Assembly (NCBI RefSeq): GCF_000964545.1
Contig: NZ_BBVD01000005.1
Location: 186,001-250,000 of the forward strand
Origin: Comamonas thiooxydans
GTDB taxonomy: Bacteria > Pseudomonadota > Gammaproteobacteria > Burkholderiales > Burkholderiaceae_C
Direction: 5' to 3'
DNA: 64,000 nt
Positions 1 to 8,898 of this stretch are shown here, piece after piece. Position 1 is the first letter of the stretch. Every line of letters begins with the position of its first letter. The position numbers were made by a program, and so were the translations under genes. The notes under the pieces were generated by a model that was given only the letters and a program-made list of their open reading frames with translations, searched no databases and was not told where the DNA came from.

Positions 1-211
1 CCTCGCACCGCCGAAGGCGCAGACCCCAACCCGGTGTCAAAACGCTCAGGCAAAAGGACTGACAAGCGCTGCAAGGTGTGCAAACCTGCAGCGTCCCTTG
101 CTGGAGAGAGATGCAGGCCGTCATTTCGTATGTGCGCCGGCATCCACCGAAGGAGCAAACTGCTCGATGCAATGCATGCAGTGAATCTCTCAGGTAAAGC
201 GGACAGCAGGG
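1..211 (+). ncRNA. Tandem glycine riboswitch (first aptamer truncated at the window edge)
   Basis: Two glycine-aptamer cores lie head to tail upstream of gcvT. Aptamer 1 shows CACCGCCGAAGG (about 6-17) and CTCAGGCAAAAGGAC (45-59); its 5' side is outside the window. Aptamer 2 shows GGAGAGA (103-109), CCACCGAAGGAGCAAA (144-159) and TCTCTCAGGTAAAGCGGACAG (186-206 region). Its P1 stem can be drawn as 95-103 paired with 204-211. This RNA class binds glycine and usually turns on glycine cleavage genes, which fits the operon downstream. Confidence 0.93.
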
Positions 212-281
212 CAAGCCCGCCACGCATGGCCCAGCCATGCATGGCCACTCATTTTGGTTTGACCACCGGAGCGCTTGCCTG
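207..281 (+). promoter_or_regulatory. Probable translational expression platform of the glycine riboswitch
   Basis: Bases 207-216 (CAGGGCAAGC) can pair with 273-281 (GCTTGCCTG) over nine base pairs with one bulged G. The pairing covers the first base of the GTG start and loops out the GGAG ribosome-binding site at 268-271. It shares 207-211 with the P1 stem of aptamer 2, so the two structures exclude each other. A small hairpin (224-230 with 234-240) sits in the loop. No intrinsic terminator is seen before gcvT, which favours translational control. The structure is inferred from base pairing only. Confidence 0.5.
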
Positions 282-1417
282 TGACTGCTGCTGACACCTC
301 TTCCGATCTGTGTTCCACACCGCTGTTTGCACTGCACCAGAAACTGGGTGCCCGCATGGTGCCGTTTGCCGGCTACGCCATGCCCGTGCAATACCCTCAA
401 GGCCTGATGGCCGAGCATCTGCACACGCGCAAGGCCGCCGGCCTGTTCGATGTCTCGCACATGGGCCAGTTGCTGTTGCGCGGCCCCGATGCCGCCGCCG
501 CGCTCGAATCGCTGATGCCCGTCGATGTCATGGACCTGGGCCTGCACAAGCAGCGCTACGGCCTGCTGCTCGATGAACAAGGCGGAATTCTCGACGACCT
601 GATGTTCGTCAACCGCAGCGAAGATCTGTTCCTCATCGTCAACGGTGCCTGCAAAGAGGCCGATATCGCTCATATCCAGAACCGCATCGGTAGCCGCTGC
701 GAGGTCGTCCCACTGCCCGAGCACGCCCTGCTGGCCCTGCAAGGCCCGCAAGCCGTCACGGCCCTCTCGCGTCTGATTCCCGGTGTGACGCAACTGGTCT
801 TCATGACCGGCAATCACTTCGACTGGCAAGGCCATGCGCTCTACATCACGCGCAGCGGCTATACGGGCGAGGACGGCTTTGAAATCTCCCTGCCCGGCGA
901 TGCTGCCGAAGCCTTTGCCGAAGCGCTGCTGGCTCAGCCCGAGGTGGCCCCCATCGGTCTGGGCGCGCGCAACTCGCTGCGTCTTGAAGCCGGGCTTTGC
1001 CTGTACGGCAACGACATAGACACCAGCACCACTCCCGTTGAAGCCGCGCTGAACTGGGCCATGCAGAAGGTGCGCCGCACCGGCGGCGAGCGCGAGGGCG
1101 GCTTTCCCGGCGCGGCCATCGTGCTGGAGCAATTGCAGAACCCTCAGTCGCTGCGCCGCAAGCGCGTGGGCCTGATTGCGCTGGAACGCATTCCCGTGCG
1201 CGAGCCCGCCGTGCTGGAGAACATGGACGGACAGCATATCGGCCACATCACCAGCGGCCTGCTCAGCCCCACGCTCAACCAGCCCGTGGCGCTGGCCTAT
1301 GTCGAGCCCGACTACGCCGCCATCGATACGGAAATCTTCGCCATGGTGCGCGGCAAGCCCGTGCCCATGAAGGTGGTCGCCACGCCCTTCGTTCCCACCC
1401 GCTACTACCGCGGCTAG
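281..1417 (+). CDS. gcvT: Glycine cleavage system T protein (aminomethyltransferase)
   Basis: GcvT takes the aminomethyl group from lipoylated GcvH, releases ammonia and passes the one-carbon unit to tetrahydrofolate. The 378-residue product has the family's usual length. It carries the DVSHMG motif at residues 57-62 and the GLGARNSLRLEAGL block at about 226-239, which belongs to the folate-binding core. GTG at 281 was chosen because GGAG at 268-271 is nine bases upstream; an in-frame TTG at 275 would be too close. It is the first gene of the gcv operon and lies directly behind the glycine riboswitch, whose expression platform appears to overlap this start. Confidence 0.95.
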   Translation: MTAADTSSDLCSTPLFALHQKLGARMVPFAGYAMPVQYPQGLMAEHLHTRKAAGLFDVSHMGQLLLRGPDAAAALESLMPVDVMDLGLHKQRYGLLLDEQGGILDDLMFVNRSEDLFLIVNGACKEADIAHIQNRIGSRCEVVPLPEHALLALQGPQAVTALSRLIPGVTQLVFMTGNHFDWQGHALYITRSGYTGEDGFEISLPGDAAEAFAEALLAQPEVAPIGLGARNSLRLEAGLCLYGNDIDTSTTPVEAALNWAMQKVRRTGGEREGGFPGAAIVLEQLQNPQSLRRKRVGLIALERIPVREPAVLENMDGQHIGHITSGLLSPTLNQPVALAYVEPDYAAIDTEIFAMVRGKPVPMKVVATPFVPTRYYRG

Positions 1418-1539
1418 GTCTGCCGCCGCGCATGAGACGGGCCAGTTTGCCAAACAGCGGCCAGAACACCGCTAAAGTGCGAGCTGGACCTTTCTCAAAC
1501 AACACCCGATTCCCCTGAATCCCCCATCTGGAGCTTTCC

Positions 1540-1914
1540 ATGAGCATCAAGTATTCCAAAGAACACGAATGGATCAACGCCGCTGACACCAATGCCGCCA
1601 TCGTCGGCATCACCGTACACGCACAGGATGCGCTGGGCGATGTGGTGTTTGTGGACCTGCCTGCCGTGGGCTCCAGCTTCAAGGCCGGCGATGTGGCTGG
1701 CGTGGTCGAGTCCGTCAAGGCCGCTGCCGATGTCTACATGCCCGTGACCGGCGAGATCGTCGAAGTCAACGAAGCCCTGCGCGATGACCCGTCGCTCGCC
1801 AACAGCGACCCGCTGGCCGCTGGCTGGTTCTTCAAGGTCAAGATGAGCAATGTGGGCGAGCTCGAAGGCCTGATGGAAGAGACCGCCTACAACGACTTCG
1901 CCAAGGACAACTAA
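1540..1914 (+). CDS. gcvH: Glycine cleavage system H protein (lipoyl carrier)
   Basis: GcvH carries the aminomethyl intermediate on a lipoyl arm between GcvP, GcvT and Lpd. The 124-residue protein is a typical full-length H protein, with the lipoylation motif ESVKAAADVY and the modified lysine at K60. The start is supported by CTGGAG ten bases upstream. It lies 122 bp after gcvT on the same strand and is followed at once by a terminator-like hairpin, so the genes behind it may be expressed less. The E3 partner lpdA is encoded at 46384-47811 with the 2-oxoglutarate dehydrogenase genes. Confidence 0.96.
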   Translation: MSIKYSKEHEWINAADTNAAIVGITVHAQDALGDVVFVDLPAVGSSFKAGDVAGVVESVKAAADVYMPVTGEIVEVNEALRDDPSLANSDPLAAGWFFKVKMSNVGELEGLMEETAYNDFAKDN

Positions 1915-1921
1915 GCGTATC

Positions 1922-1952
1922 AACGGCCCTCGCATTGCGAAGGCCGTTTTTG
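1922..1952 (+). terminator. Intrinsic terminator or attenuator after gcvH
   Basis: ACGGCC...TCGC pairs with GCGA...GGCCGT around an ATT loop, with one C/A mismatch, followed by five T. It separates gcvH from the next gene although all four gcv-region genes face the same way, so partial readthrough is likely. Confidence 0.7.
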
Positions 1953-1961
1953 CATGCAGCC

Positions 1962-2510
1962 ATGAGCACCATTCTGTATTTTGACGATCCGGACGTCGGT
2001 CTCGCCCGCGAGACCAGCCACCCGACCTTTGCGCGCATCGCAGCCCAGGACTTCTATTACGACGGCGGTGACGACTTCAGCCCCTTCGGCAGCGATGATG
2101 GCAGCGACACACTGGCCGCTCTTCAAGAGTGGTACCAGGAGCAAACAGGCGGCAACGCCAAGGCCCTGCGCTTTTTGCAGCAGCAACTGAGCAACTGGGA
2201 TCTGCCCGTGCCCGAGGGCATGCTGGCTCATGACGATGCGGCCAAGGCCCAGTGGCTGGCCAGCGATGACATGAACCAGATCTATCTGCGCTCGGTCTGT
2301 CGCGCCCACGTGGCCACCGCCTTTGGTCAGCTCAAGATCACAGGCAGCATCGATGCCGATCTGCAACAGCAAGCCCTGCTTGCCCTGGCCTGCCAGCAAT
2401 GGCTGAACACCGTGGCACGCAGCAAATATCCCGATTGGGAATATGCCGACCAGGAAAGCGAACGCCTGGCTCTGATGAACACCGCGCTGGAACAAGCCAG
2501 CGCTGCTTGA
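1962..2510 (+). CDS. Uncharacterised acidic protein between gcvH and gcvP
   Basis: The 182-residue product is strongly acidic and has no signal peptide or membrane segment, so it should be cytoplasmic. A recognisable stretch near the N terminus runs HPTFARIAAQDFYYDGGDDF and then SPFGSDDGSDTL, followed by a helical C-terminal half. I do not recognise a catalytic motif; the SPFGsDdGsD block recalls small uncharacterised enterobacterial proteins of the YfeS kind, but this is a weak impression. ATG at 1962 lies just past the gcvH terminator; no strong ribosome-binding site is visible. Its place inside a gcv operon suggests a role tied to glycine or one-carbon metabolism, but nothing in the sequence proves it. 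Confidence 0.75.
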   Translation: MSTILYFDDPDVGLARETSHPTFARIAAQDFYYDGGDDFSPFGSDDGSDTLAALQEWYQEQTGGNAKALRFLQQQLSNWDLPVPEGMLAHDDAAKAQWLASDDMNQIYLRSVCRAHVATAFGQLKITGSIDADLQQQALLALACQQWLNTVARSKYPDWEYADQESERLALMNTALEQASAA

Positions 2511-2519
2511 AGCGCCGGC

Positions 2520-2562
2520 CGCATGCCTTCAGGCATACGGCATTCACGCATGCCTGGCATGC
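2520..2562 (+). promoter_or_regulatory. Two small inverted repeats ahead of gcvP
   Basis: ATGCC (2523-2527) pairs with GGCAT (2532-2536), and GCATGCC-T-GGCATGC (2548-2562) is a perfect palindrome with a one-base centre. The second is too tight to be a good RNA hairpin and looks more like a DNA site. Function unknown. Confidence 0.3.
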
Positions 2563-2600
2563 AAACCGTCAGTCACAGTATTTGAGAATAGGTCCCTCCC

Positions 2601-5504
2601 ATGCTGATGTCGCCTCCCGCCCCCGTCGCTTCCCTGGAAGCGCTGGAAAACAGCCACGAATTCATCCCCCGTCATATAGGCCCGGACGCCGATGAGCAGC
2701 AAAAAATGCTGGCCGCCATCGGTAAGCCCTCGCTGGATGCCTTGATTCGCGATGTGATGCCCGACTCCATCGCACGCGCCAGGCCCATGGATCTTCCGGC
2801 GCCGATTACCGAAGCCGCTGCGCTGGCCGAACTCAAGGCCATCGCCAGCAAGAATCAGGTTCTGAAGAGCTTTATCGGCCAGGGCTACTACGGCACGCAC
2901 ACGCCGGGCGTCATCTTGCGCAACATCCTCGAGAATCCAGCCTGGTATACGGCCTATACCCCCTACCAGGCCGAAATCTCGCAAGGCCGCATGGAGGCGC
3001 TGGTCAACTTCCAGACCATGGTGACCGACCTGACCGGCATGCCGATTGCCAATGCTTCCATGCTGGACGAGGCCACGGCAGCCGCCGAGGCCATGACGCT
3101 GGCCAGGCGCTCTGTCAAATCCAAAAGCCATCGCATCGTGCTGGCCGGCGATCTGCACCCGCAGACGATTGAAGTCATCGAGACCCGCGCCCGGCCGATC
3201 GGCATCGAAGTGGTGATCGCCAACAGCCAGCAAGAGTGGGAGGCCGCGCTGGCAGGCGATCTGTTTGCTGCCGTCATCCAGTACCCCGCGTCCAGCGGCT
3301 GGATCGTGGACTGGAAGGCCGATGTGCAAGCCATTCACGCCAAGCAGGCCGCCGCCATCGTGGCCACCGACCTGCTGGCTCTGACCCTGCTGACACCGCC
3401 CGGCGAATGGGATGCCGATATTGTCGTGGGCAACAGCCAGCGCTTCGGCATGCCCATGGGCGCGGGCGGTCCGCACGCGGCCTTCATGGCCTGTCGCGAC
3501 GAATACAAGCGCAGCCTGCCCGGCCGTCTGGTGGGTGTCAGCGTCGATGCGCATGGCAAGCCCGCCTACCGCCTCGCTCTGCAGACACGCGAACAGCATA
3601 TCCGCCGCGAGAAAGCGACATCCAATATCTGTACGGCCCAGGTCCTGCCGGCCGTGATTGCCAGCATGTATGCCGTCTACCACGGCCCCCAGGGGTTGAG
3701 GCGCATCGCCCAGCGTGTGGCACGCTTCACAGCGATTCTGAGCCGTGGCCTGGCCCAGTTGGGCTTCAGCGCCCACCACCACGACACAGCCTTCGACACC
3801 GTGAGCCTGCACACCCGGGAGGCCACCGACGCCCTGGCGGCTCGCGCCGTATCCAAGGGCGTCAATCTGCGCAAGGCCTGGGATGAATATCTCTGCATCA
3901 GCCTGGACGAAACCACGACCCGGACCGATGTCGAGCTGATCTGGAGCATCTTTGCCCAGGAGGGCCAGGCCCTGCCCACCATCGAGGCCATGGACGAAGG
4001 CCCGACCTCGCTGATCCCCGAATCCCTGCAGCGCAGCACGGCCTATCTGACCCACCCGGTCTTCAACACCCACCACTCCGAAACCGCCATGCTGCGCTAT
4101 ATACGCAGCCTCAGCGACAAGGACCTGGCGCTGGACCGCAGCATGATCCCGCTGGGCAGTTGCACCATGAAGCTCAATGCCACCAGCGAGATGATTCCCA
4201 TCACCTGGCCAGAGTTCGCCGACATCCACCCGTTTGCGCCCGCCAACCAGCTGCAAGGCTATGCCGAGCTGGATCAGCAGCTGCGCGACTGGCTGTGCCA
4301 GGCCACGGGCTACGCGGGCATCAGCCTGCAGCCCAATGCAGGCAGCCAGGGCGAATACGCAGGTCTGCTGGCCATCAAGGCCTTCCATGAATCACGCGGC
4401 GAGGCGCACCGCAATATCTGCCTGATTCCCAGCAGCGCCCACGGCACCAACCCGGCCAGCGCGCAAATGGTGGGCCTGCAGGTCGTGGTCACCAAGTGCG
4501 ATGACAACGGCAACGTGGACATGGCGGATCTGAAGCTGGCCTGCGAGAAGCACAGCGCCAATCTGGCCTGCATCATGATCACCTACCCCAGCACGCACGG
4601 CGTGTTCGAGACCGAGGTCAAGGAGCTGTGCCAGCTGGTGCACAGCCATGGCGGCCGCGTCTATGTGGACGGAGCCAATATGAACGCCCTGGTAGGTCTT
4701 GCCGCGCCCGGCGAGTTCGGCGGCGATGTCAGCCATCTGAACTTGCACAAGACCTTCTGCATTCCTCACGGCGGCGGCGGCCCCGGCGTCGGCCCCGTGT
4801 GTGTGGTCGAGGATCTGGTGCCCTTTCTGCCGGGGCATGCCACCGCAGGCGACGTCCGCCGGGTGGGTGCTGTCAGCGCAGCGCCTTTGGGCAATGCAGC
4901 CGTTCTTCCGATCAGCTGGATGTATATCCGCATGATGGGAGAGCCGGGCCTGAAGCTGGCGACCGAGACCGCCATCCTCAACGCCAACTACATCAGCGCA
5001 CGCCTCAAGGAACACTTCCCCACGCTGTACGCGGGCGAGTATGGTCACGTGGCCCATGAGTGCATCGTGGATCTGCGCCACTTCAAGGACAGCTGCGGCG
5101 TGATGGCCGAGGACGTGGCCAAGCGCCTGATCGACTACGGCTTCCACGCACCGACGCTGTCCTTTCCCGTGCCCAACACGCTGATGGTGGAGCCGACCGA
5201 GAGTGAAAGCCTGTCTGAGCTGGACCGCTTCATCGAAGCCATGATCGCCATCCGTGCCGAGATTGCCAAAGTGGAGGCCGGCAGACTGCCCAGGGACGAC
5301 AACCCGCTCAAGAACGCACCCCATACGGCAGAGGCCTTGCTGGCCGCAGACTGGCAGCATGGCTACAGCCGCGAAACCGCCGCCTATCCCGTGCCTGCCC
5401 TGCGCCGCGCCAAGTATTGGAGCCCCGTGGGCCGCGTGGACAACGTCTATGGTGACCGCAATCTGTTTTGCAGCTGCGTGCCCATGGACGCTTACGAAGA
5501 CTGA
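2601..5504 (+). CDS. gcvP: Glycine dehydrogenase (decarboxylating), P protein
   Basis: GcvP is the pyridoxal-phosphate enzyme that decarboxylates glycine and loads the aminomethyl group onto GcvH. The 967-residue length is that of the fused single-chain P protein. The PLP-binding motif HLNLHKTFCIPHGGGGPG places the Schiff-base lysine at K717, and the N-terminal block EFIPRHIGPD is typical of the family. ATG at 2601 is the first start; ATG at 2607 is also possible. It ends the gcv operon and has its own strong terminator. Confidence 0.97.
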   Translation: MLMSPPAPVASLEALENSHEFIPRHIGPDADEQQKMLAAIGKPSLDALIRDVMPDSIARARPMDLPAPITEAAALAELKAIASKNQVLKSFIGQGYYGTHTPGVILRNILENPAWYTAYTPYQAEISQGRMEALVNFQTMVTDLTGMPIANASMLDEATAAAEAMTLARRSVKSKSHRIVLAGDLHPQTIEVIETRARPIGIEVVIANSQQEWEAALAGDLFAAVIQYPASSGWIVDWKADVQAIHAKQAAAIVATDLLALTLLTPPGEWDADIVVGNSQRFGMPMGAGGPHAAFMACRDEYKRSLPGRLVGVSVDAHGKPAYRLALQTREQHIRREKATSNICTAQVLPAVIASMYAVYHGPQGLRRIAQRVARFTAILSRGLAQLGFSAHHHDTAFDTVSLHTREATDALAARAVSKGVNLRKAWDEYLCISLDETTTRTDVELIWSIFAQEGQALPTIEAMDEGPTSLIPESLQRSTAYLTHPVFNTHHSETAMLRYIRSLSDKDLALDRSMIPLGSCTMKLNATSEMIPITWPEFADIHPFAPANQLQGYAELDQQLRDWLCQATGYAGISLQPNAGSQGEYAGLLAIKAFHESRGEAHRNICLIPSSAHGTNPASAQMVGLQVVVTKCDDNGNVDMADLKLACEKHSANLACIMITYPSTHGVFETEVKELCQLVHSHGGRVYVDGANMNALVGLAAPGEFGGDVSHLNLHKTFCIPHGGGGPGVGPVCVVEDLVPFLPGHATAGDVRRVGAVSAAPLGNAAVLPISWMYIRMMGEPGLKLATETAILNANYISARLKEHFPTLYAGEYGHVAHECIVDLRHFKDSCGVMAEDVAKRLIDYGFHAPTLSFPVPNTLMVEPTESESLSELDRFIEAMIAIRAEIAKVEAGRLPRDDNPLKNAPHTAEALLAADWQHGYSRETAAYPVPALRRAKYWSPVGRVDNVYGDRNLFCSCVPMDAYED

Positions 5505-5521
5505 TAGCCAGGGTCTCCCCC

Positions 5522-5553
5522 AAGCCAGTGCGCTCCGCCGCACTGGCTTTTTT
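5522..5553 (+). terminator. Intrinsic terminator of the gcv operon
   Basis: AAGCCAGTGCG (5522-5532) pairs perfectly with CGCACTGGCTT (5539-5549) around a six-base loop, followed by a run of T. Confidence 0.92.
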
Positions 5554-5746
5554 ATGCTCAATCAATGTCGAACACCAGCCCGCCCGTTGCTGTTCGCCCG
5601 CAGTGAATGTATTCACGACATCAATGCAATCGGCGTTGCTGCCGCCAAACCGAGCATCGAGTTGCCTGAATACCGGTTGACTGCCCGCCTTTTTCAAGGG
5701 CAGGTGCAGGGACCGGCTTACACTGCCGAGGTCTTCTGCCTGTCTC

Positions 5747-7927
5747 ATGAGCTCCTCTGAACCCACTCCCCCTCCCTTGCTGCCTGTCATTGATGGCGGC
5801 CTGCCTCTGCATGCCCTGCTGGCCCCCGGTGCTGCGCCGCTGGGCCTGAGCGCCAACACCCAGCCATTGGTGCCGGAGGATGAAGACCCGCTGCAGGCCC
5901 TGGTGGCGGAGTTGCGCAACTACCAGCACGAGCTGGAGCTGCAAAACGAGGTACTCAATTACAGCCAGGCCGTGGCCGAGAGCGCATCGGAGCGGTTTGA
6001 AACGCTGTTTGCAAGCATTCCGCTGCCGCTGCTGGTGGTTGATGAATACGATATGGTGGTCCAGGCCAATGCCATGGCTCACCGCGCATTTCAGCCCACC
6101 GAAAAAGATCGGCTGCTGATCAACTTCAAGCCCTTTGTGCATGTCAACGACGCAGAGCGCGTGACTACGGCCTTCGAGCAGGCCAAGGCGATGGGACGCG
6201 CCGAGGTGCACGAGGTTCTGTTCCAGATCACCGAAGAATTCGAGCTCTGCGGCGACCTGCATGTGGCCGGCGTGGTCGTGCCCCAGCAAAACGGTCCGGC
6301 CACCTGGCAGTATTTGTGCGCCGTTGTCAACCAGGGCCCGCTGCTTGCCGAGCGCAAGGCGCTGCAAGAGCGCAACCAGCAGCTTTATTCCAGCGAGAGA
6401 CGGCTGGAGTCGGTCATCAACTCCGCGCTGGACGCCATCATCTGCGTCGATCAGCATCAGCGCATCACTGTCTTCAACCCCACGGCGGCAGCCCTGTTTC
6501 TGTGCTCGCCTCAGGATGCCCTGGGCAGCCCGCTGGAGCGCTTTTTACCCGATGCCGCTCGTGCACTGGCTTTTTCCTCGCTGACCACACAGGCCGTGCT
6601 GGGCGAGATGACGGGTCTGACCCTGTCGGGGCGTGAGATTCCCATGGAAATCAGCGTCTCCTTCGAACACCACAGCAGCGGCGACACCACCACCATCTTT
6701 GCGCGGGACCTGACCAGCCGCAATCGCGCCGAAGCCCAGCGCAATGCGCTGGAAACCCAGCTGCGCGAATCCCACAAGATGCAGGCCGTAGGCACCATGG
6801 CCGGTGGGATTGCCCACGACTTCAACAACATCGTGGGTGCAATCCTGGGTAATGTGGAGCTGGCCAAGGCTGATAGCTGCGGCAACCCGGCTGCCATGGA
6901 AAGCCTGCGCGAGATCGAAAAAGCCGGTCGCCGCGCCCGCGATCTGGTGCGCCAGATTCTGACCTTCAGCCGCAATGACCTGCCCGAACGCCGTCCGGTT
7001 CAGGTGCAGGAAGTCATGTCCGACACGGCTCGCCTGCTGCGCGTGACTCTGCCTCCCTCCATAGAGCTGCAGGTGCAGGAGTCCAACGATCTGCCGCCGC
7101 TGCTAGCCGACCCCACTCAGGTGGAACAGGCGCTGTTCAATCTCTGCAACAACGCCATGCAGGCCATTGGCAGTCAGCGCGGCATCATCCAGATGCGGGC
7201 CATGCGCATTGCTCCCGACAGCTACCAATGCGAACGCCTGGGTCTGGCCGTGGCCGAATACCTGGTCTTCATGGTGCAGGACTCCGGCCCAGGCATGGAC
7301 GTCGCGACTCAGCGACGCATCTTCGAGCCTTTTTTCACCACCAAACCGGTCGGCCAGGGCACAGGCCTGGGCCTCTCGGTCGTACATGGCGTGATGCGCA
7401 CCCATGGCGGCGCTGTCGATGTGCACAGCGAACTGGGCCAGGGCAGTTGCTTCACGCTGTACTTTCCTCTCAGCGACCCGACTTCCAGCCACTCTGCGCT
7501 GCCGCCCATGCGCATGGACAAGCCCGAAGCCCCGCTGCCCGAACCTGTCCTGGCCACGCGCGCCAGCCATGTCATGTATGTGGACGACGATCAGGCTCTG
7601 GTCTTCCTGTTTCAGCGCCTGCTGCGCCGTCGCGGCTATGAAGTCTCGGGCTTTACCGATCCCCATGAGGCCATGGCCGCCCTGCATGAGGAGCCACAGC
7701 GTTTTGACCTCATAGTCACCGACTACAACATGCCCGGTTTCAGCGGACTGGACCTGCTCAGACAGGCTCTGCAGATCAGCCCTCAACTGCCGGTTGCACT
7801 GGCCTCCGGCTATGTGACGGCCGAAATCGAGCAGGCTGCGATTGCAGCCGGAGCCAGAGCCTTGATCCACAAGCCCAACGATGTGCAGGAGTTCTGTGCC
7901 ACTGTGCATGAACTGCTCAACCCCTGA
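5747..7927 (+). CDS. Hybrid sensor histidine kinase with PAS domain and C-terminal receiver
   Basis: The 726-residue protein has no evident membrane segment and should be a soluble sensor. In order it has a Pro-rich N terminus, a PAS-like region around residues 80-200, a second PAS-like region at about 210-330, an H-box GGIAHDFNN with H357, an ATPase domain (NLCNNAMQAI, DSGPGMD, FFTTKPVGQGTGLGL) and a receiver domain whose phospho-acceptor in VTDYNMPG is D659. The signal is unknown and no response regulator with an output domain sits next to it, so it may act through a phosphorelay elsewhere. The gene stands alone between the gcv terminator and rluA, which follows after 20 bp. Confidence 0.9.
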   Translation: MSSSEPTPPPLLPVIDGGLPLHALLAPGAAPLGLSANTQPLVPEDEDPLQALVAELRNYQHELELQNEVLNYSQAVAESASERFETLFASIPLPLLVVDEYDMVVQANAMAHRAFQPTEKDRLLINFKPFVHVNDAERVTTAFEQAKAMGRAEVHEVLFQITEEFELCGDLHVAGVVVPQQNGPATWQYLCAVVNQGPLLAERKALQERNQQLYSSERRLESVINSALDAIICVDQHQRITVFNPTAAALFLCSPQDALGSPLERFLPDAARALAFSSLTTQAVLGEMTGLTLSGREIPMEISVSFEHHSSGDTTTIFARDLTSRNRAEAQRNALETQLRESHKMQAVGTMAGGIAHDFNNIVGAILGNVELAKADSCGNPAAMESLREIEKAGRRARDLVRQILTFSRNDLPERRPVQVQEVMSDTARLLRVTLPPSIELQVQESNDLPPLLADPTQVEQALFNLCNNAMQAIGSQRGIIQMRAMRIAPDSYQCERLGLAVAEYLVFMVQDSGPGMDVATQRRIFEPFFTTKPVGQGTGLGLSVVHGVMRTHGGAVDVHSELGQGSCFTLYFPLSDPTSSHSALPPMRMDKPEAPLPEPVLATRASHVMYVDDDQALVFLFQRLLRRRGYEVSGFTDPHEAMAALHEEPQRFDLIVTDYNMPGFSGLDLLRQALQISPQLPVALASGYVTAEIEQAAIAAGARALIHKPNDVQEFCATVHELLNP

Positions 7928-7947
7928 AGCAATCGATAGCTGTTTGA

Positions 7948-8610
7948 ATGAGTGCGTTGAACTGTGCGTATGAAGACGAGCACCTGCTGGTGCTCGACAA
8001 GCCCTCGGGCCTGCTGTGCGTGCCCGGTCGCGGCCCCGACAAGCAAGACTGCCTGAGCCTGCGTGCCCTCCGACATTTCGGCGATGCACTGGTCGTGCAC
8101 CGGCTCGATCAGGCCACATCGGGTCTGGTCGTCATGGCTCGCAATCCGGCCGTCCAACGCCAGCTCAGCCAGGCCTTTGCCGAACGCAAGGTCGACAAGC
8201 GCTATATCGCCGTAGTGGCCGGCGAGTTGCAGGCGCACAGCGAAACAGCGAATGACAGGGGCTGGCAACTGATAGACCTGCCGATTGCGGCCGACTGGGA
8301 GCGTCGGCCGCTGCGTGTCATCAACCACGAAACCGGCAAAAGCAGCCAGACGCTGTGGCAGGTGATCGAGCACACCGTCCAACCAGGAATACCCTGCACC
8401 CGGGTTTTGCTGAGCCCGCTGACGGGGCGCACCCATCAATTGCGCCTGCATATGGCGGCCATAGGCCATCCCATGCTGGGCGATGCGCTATATGCCAGCG
8501 AAGCCGTGGCCTGCGCCAGCCCACGCCTGTTGCTACATGCGGCAGCACTGGAGCTGGTGCACCCGGTCACCGGCGGACTGCTGCAGCTAAAAAGCGATCC
8601 ACTTTTTTAA
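7948..8610 (+). CDS. rluA: Dual-specificity 23S rRNA/tRNA pseudouridine synthase RluA
   Basis: RluA-type enzymes convert uridine to pseudouridine in 23S rRNA and in several tRNAs. At 220 residues the protein matches the short RluA subgroup. It has the N-terminal KPSGLLCVPGR block, the catalytic HRLDQATSGL motif with D54, a TGRTHQLRLH motif and the C-terminal ALYASEA...RLLLHA block, in the same order as E. coli RluA. ATG at 7948 has little ribosome-binding sequence ahead; coupling with the kinase gene 20 bp upstream is possible. RluA itself rather than RluC/RluD is favoured by the length and the missing S4 domain. Confidence 0.88.
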   Translation: MSALNCAYEDEHLLVLDKPSGLLCVPGRGPDKQDCLSLRALRHFGDALVVHRLDQATSGLVVMARNPAVQRQLSQAFAERKVDKRYIAVVAGELQAHSETANDRGWQLIDLPIAADWERRPLRVINHETGKSSQTLWQVIEHTVQPGIPCTRVLLSPLTGRTHQLRLHMAAIGHPMLGDALYASEAVACASPRLLLHAAALELVHPVTGGLLQLKSDPLF

Positions 8611-8809
8611 TCCCCCTCAAATCGGCAGCAGCCGTCAAGCTCTCAAAGTTGCCACGCCGCAACAAAAAACCCTTCAGAACTGCGCTGGGGCAGGACAGAA
8701 ATCCGCACAAAAAGACCGCTGATGCAGATACTTGCCTACAGTTCAGGCATGGACTGTGCGTATACATCACAAATGCAGGCTGCGCCATAGCCCTTGCGTA
8801 CTAGCTGCT

Positions 8810-8890
8810 ATGCACGACATAGCAAAAACCGAAAGCCTGCACCAGCCCCTGCATACCCTGTTGCCTTCGTTGACCACTCGATTAATCTGA
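8810..8890 (+). CDS. Possible Leu-rich leader peptide upstream of livK
   Basis: A 26-codon frame starts with ATG at 8810 and ends with TGA at 8888-8890, nine bases before the terminator-like hairpin at 8899. It encodes six leucines and two isoleucines, most in its second half (TLLPSLTTRLI). This is the layout of an amino-acid attenuator in front of a branched-chain amino acid transporter. There is no good ribosome-binding site, and Leu enrichment in so short a frame can arise by chance. The rest of the 350-base gap upstream of livK (8611-8809) shows nothing else I can name. Confidence 0.3.
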   Translation: MHDIAKTESLHQPLHTLLPSLTTRLI

Positions 8891-8898
8891 GCTTCTTT

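Noticed and set aside
34..294. 86-codon frame inside the riboswitch leader
   Set aside because: It lies over the conserved glycine aptamers, which explain the conservation expected there.
2544..4388. 614-codon frame on the minus strand opposite gcvP
   Set aside because: Antisense shadow of gcvP, with no motif.
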